Below, piece after piece: positions 20,495-20,933 of a stretch of 20,933 nucleotides of DNA (position 1 is its first letter; each line of letters opens with the position of its first letter). Position numbers and translations under genes: made by a program. Origin of the DNA: a virus; IMG/VR virus record IMGVR_UViG_3300048580_000027, positions 1 through 20,933 of that record; one strand, 5' to 3'. The notes beneath the pieces were generated by a model, which ran no database searches, had not been told where the DNA came from, and worked only from the letters and a program-made list of their open reading frames with translations.

Positions 20495-20902
20495 TTAGTG
20501 GTAGTTGTTTTCCTTGAAGAACTTCCAAGCGTTACAGGGTGTGTCGTAGCGATGGTAGATATAGGCTAGCCCTCGCTCGATCTGCCGTGTTGCCGGAGTC
20601 TTAGGGTCTAAGCCTAGCAGTTGTGGGATACCACCAGCGTTGCGACCCATTACCTTGATCTTATTGTAGGCTTTCGGGTTCCACGCTGATTCCTTACCCC
20701 ATAACTTTGCTAGGCAAGACCATTGGCGATTAGTCCACTTGACCAGTTGGTCACGGGCATACGCCTTGCTATCCATCACAGTCCATATACGCTTCTCGAC
20801 CTTTGGTATCTGTGGTGTCGGTGCTATTGCGACTCGATGGAATGCGAATACGCCAAGCAGTATGGCGATGGTGATTACGACTGTTCCTCTCCGAGTAATA
20901 AT
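20495..20902 (-). CDS. Secreted lytic-transglycosylase-like protein with apparent ATT start
   Basis: From ATT 20902 the frame encodes 135 residues. Residues 1-28 form a classic signal peptide or anchor: Arg4-Arg5, then VVITIAILLGVFAF. The remainder resembles the lysozyme-like SLT fold: CLAKLWGKESAWNPKAYN with a likely catalytic Glu71, AGGIPQLLGL, QIERGLAYIYHRYDTPCNAWKFF. It would cleave host peptidoglycan outside the membrane. No ATG, GTG or TTG exists between the upstream in-frame TGA (20908-20906) and GTG 20779, which would remove the whole signal segment. AAGGGAGG lies seven bases before the ATT. Starting at GTG 20779 gives 94 residues and keeps the catalytic part. Confidence 0.65.
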   Translation of the reverse strand: MITRRGTVVITIAILLGVFAFHRVAIAPTPQIPKVEKRIWTVMDSKAYARDQLVKWTNRQWSCLAKLWGKESAWNPKAYNKIKVMGRNAGGIPQLLGLDPKTPATRQIERGLAYIYHRYDTPCNAWKFFKENNYH

Positions 20903-20933
20903 CGCTCAGCCTCCCTTACTTGTTTGGCGAATG
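20875..20933 (-). CDS. C-terminal end of an unknown gene (runs off the window)
   Basis: An open frame enters from the window edge and ends at TAA (20877-20875), giving the residues FAKQVREAERLLLGEEQS. The segment is helical and charged. Its frame is +1 relative to the transglycosylase-like gene, which would start inside it. With only 18 residues no family can be named, and the call rests on the tight gene packing of this operon. Confidence 0.4.
   Translation of the reverse strand, partial: FAKQVREAERLLLGEEQS
20910..20917 (-). promoter_or_regulatory. Strong ribosome binding site pointing to an ATT start
   Basis: AAGGGAGG on the minus strand lies seven bases before ATT 20902 and about 17 bases inside the end of the upstream gene's coding sequence. 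No other usable start codon lies at a suitable distance in any frame of a visible gene. It is the main support for the unusual start of the transglycosylase-like gene. Confidence 0.5.

Overview
This window is a piece of a tailed double-stranded DNA phage genome, probably an uncultured aquatic phage. Almost every base is coding. Start and stop codons overlap as ATGA or TAATG at most junctions, and I see no tRNA, transposon, integrase or CRISPR array. The small conserved proteins (a Lys-rich 'FPYT' protein, DUF6496-like and DUF5872-like proteins, cyanophage-type 'MAH...' tail proteins) recall marine and freshwater metagenomic phages. An actinobacterial host is only a guess, resting on the style of the nuclease and zinc-ribbon genes and one possible leaderless promoter.

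Layout. (1) 1-3691, head completion: the 3' end of an N4-gp56-type major capsid gene, a strong stem-loop, a coupled run of small, mostly Lys-rich genes, and a head-tail adaptor candidate. (2) 3700-8864, fibres: a large Ala/Ser/Thr heptad-repeat tail fibre, accessory fibre proteins, and two successive cassettes of a Gly-rich adhesin plus a small 'MAH' protein. (3) 8882-10584, two glycosyltransferases (GT-B and GT-A type) inside the structural operon. (4) 10638-12848, a 736-residue virion protein. (5) 12858-13816, lysis: membrane protein with coiled coil, 28-codon mini-gene, M15 peptidase endolysin, and a second small membrane protein. No tape-measure or tail-tube gene is seen between capsid and lysis, which suggests a short-tailed phage.

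(6) 13817-14079 is the one real intergenic region: a strong terminator hairpin, a (TA)n-rich tract with an embedded GC hairpin, and an 11-bp direct repeat flanking it. It separates the late block from the replication block. (7) 14080-19382 encodes DNA metabolism: a Cas4/RecB-like nuclease split by a +1 frame change, a zinc-ribbon protein, a RecA/DnaB-like ATPase, a Holliday-junction-resolvase-like nuclease, a CHC2/TOPRIM primase also split by a +1 frame change, a zinc-finger protein, an Nmad1 (DUF1599) protein, a metallophosphoesterase and a sigma-70-like factor.

(8) 19370-20933 is a convergent minus-strand operon: a PD-(D/E)XK-like protein, a small hypothetical, two zinc-ribbon proteins, a secreted lytic-transglycosylase-like protein that appears to start at ATT, and the end of another gene. 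The plus and minus operons meet tail to tail with a 13-bp overlap of coding ends.

The observations most worth checking are the two +1 breaks in replication genes, the apparent AUU start, the duplicated adhesin cassette, the glycosyltransferase pair next to a Ser/Thr-rich fibre, and the AT-rich repeat-flanked intergenic region.
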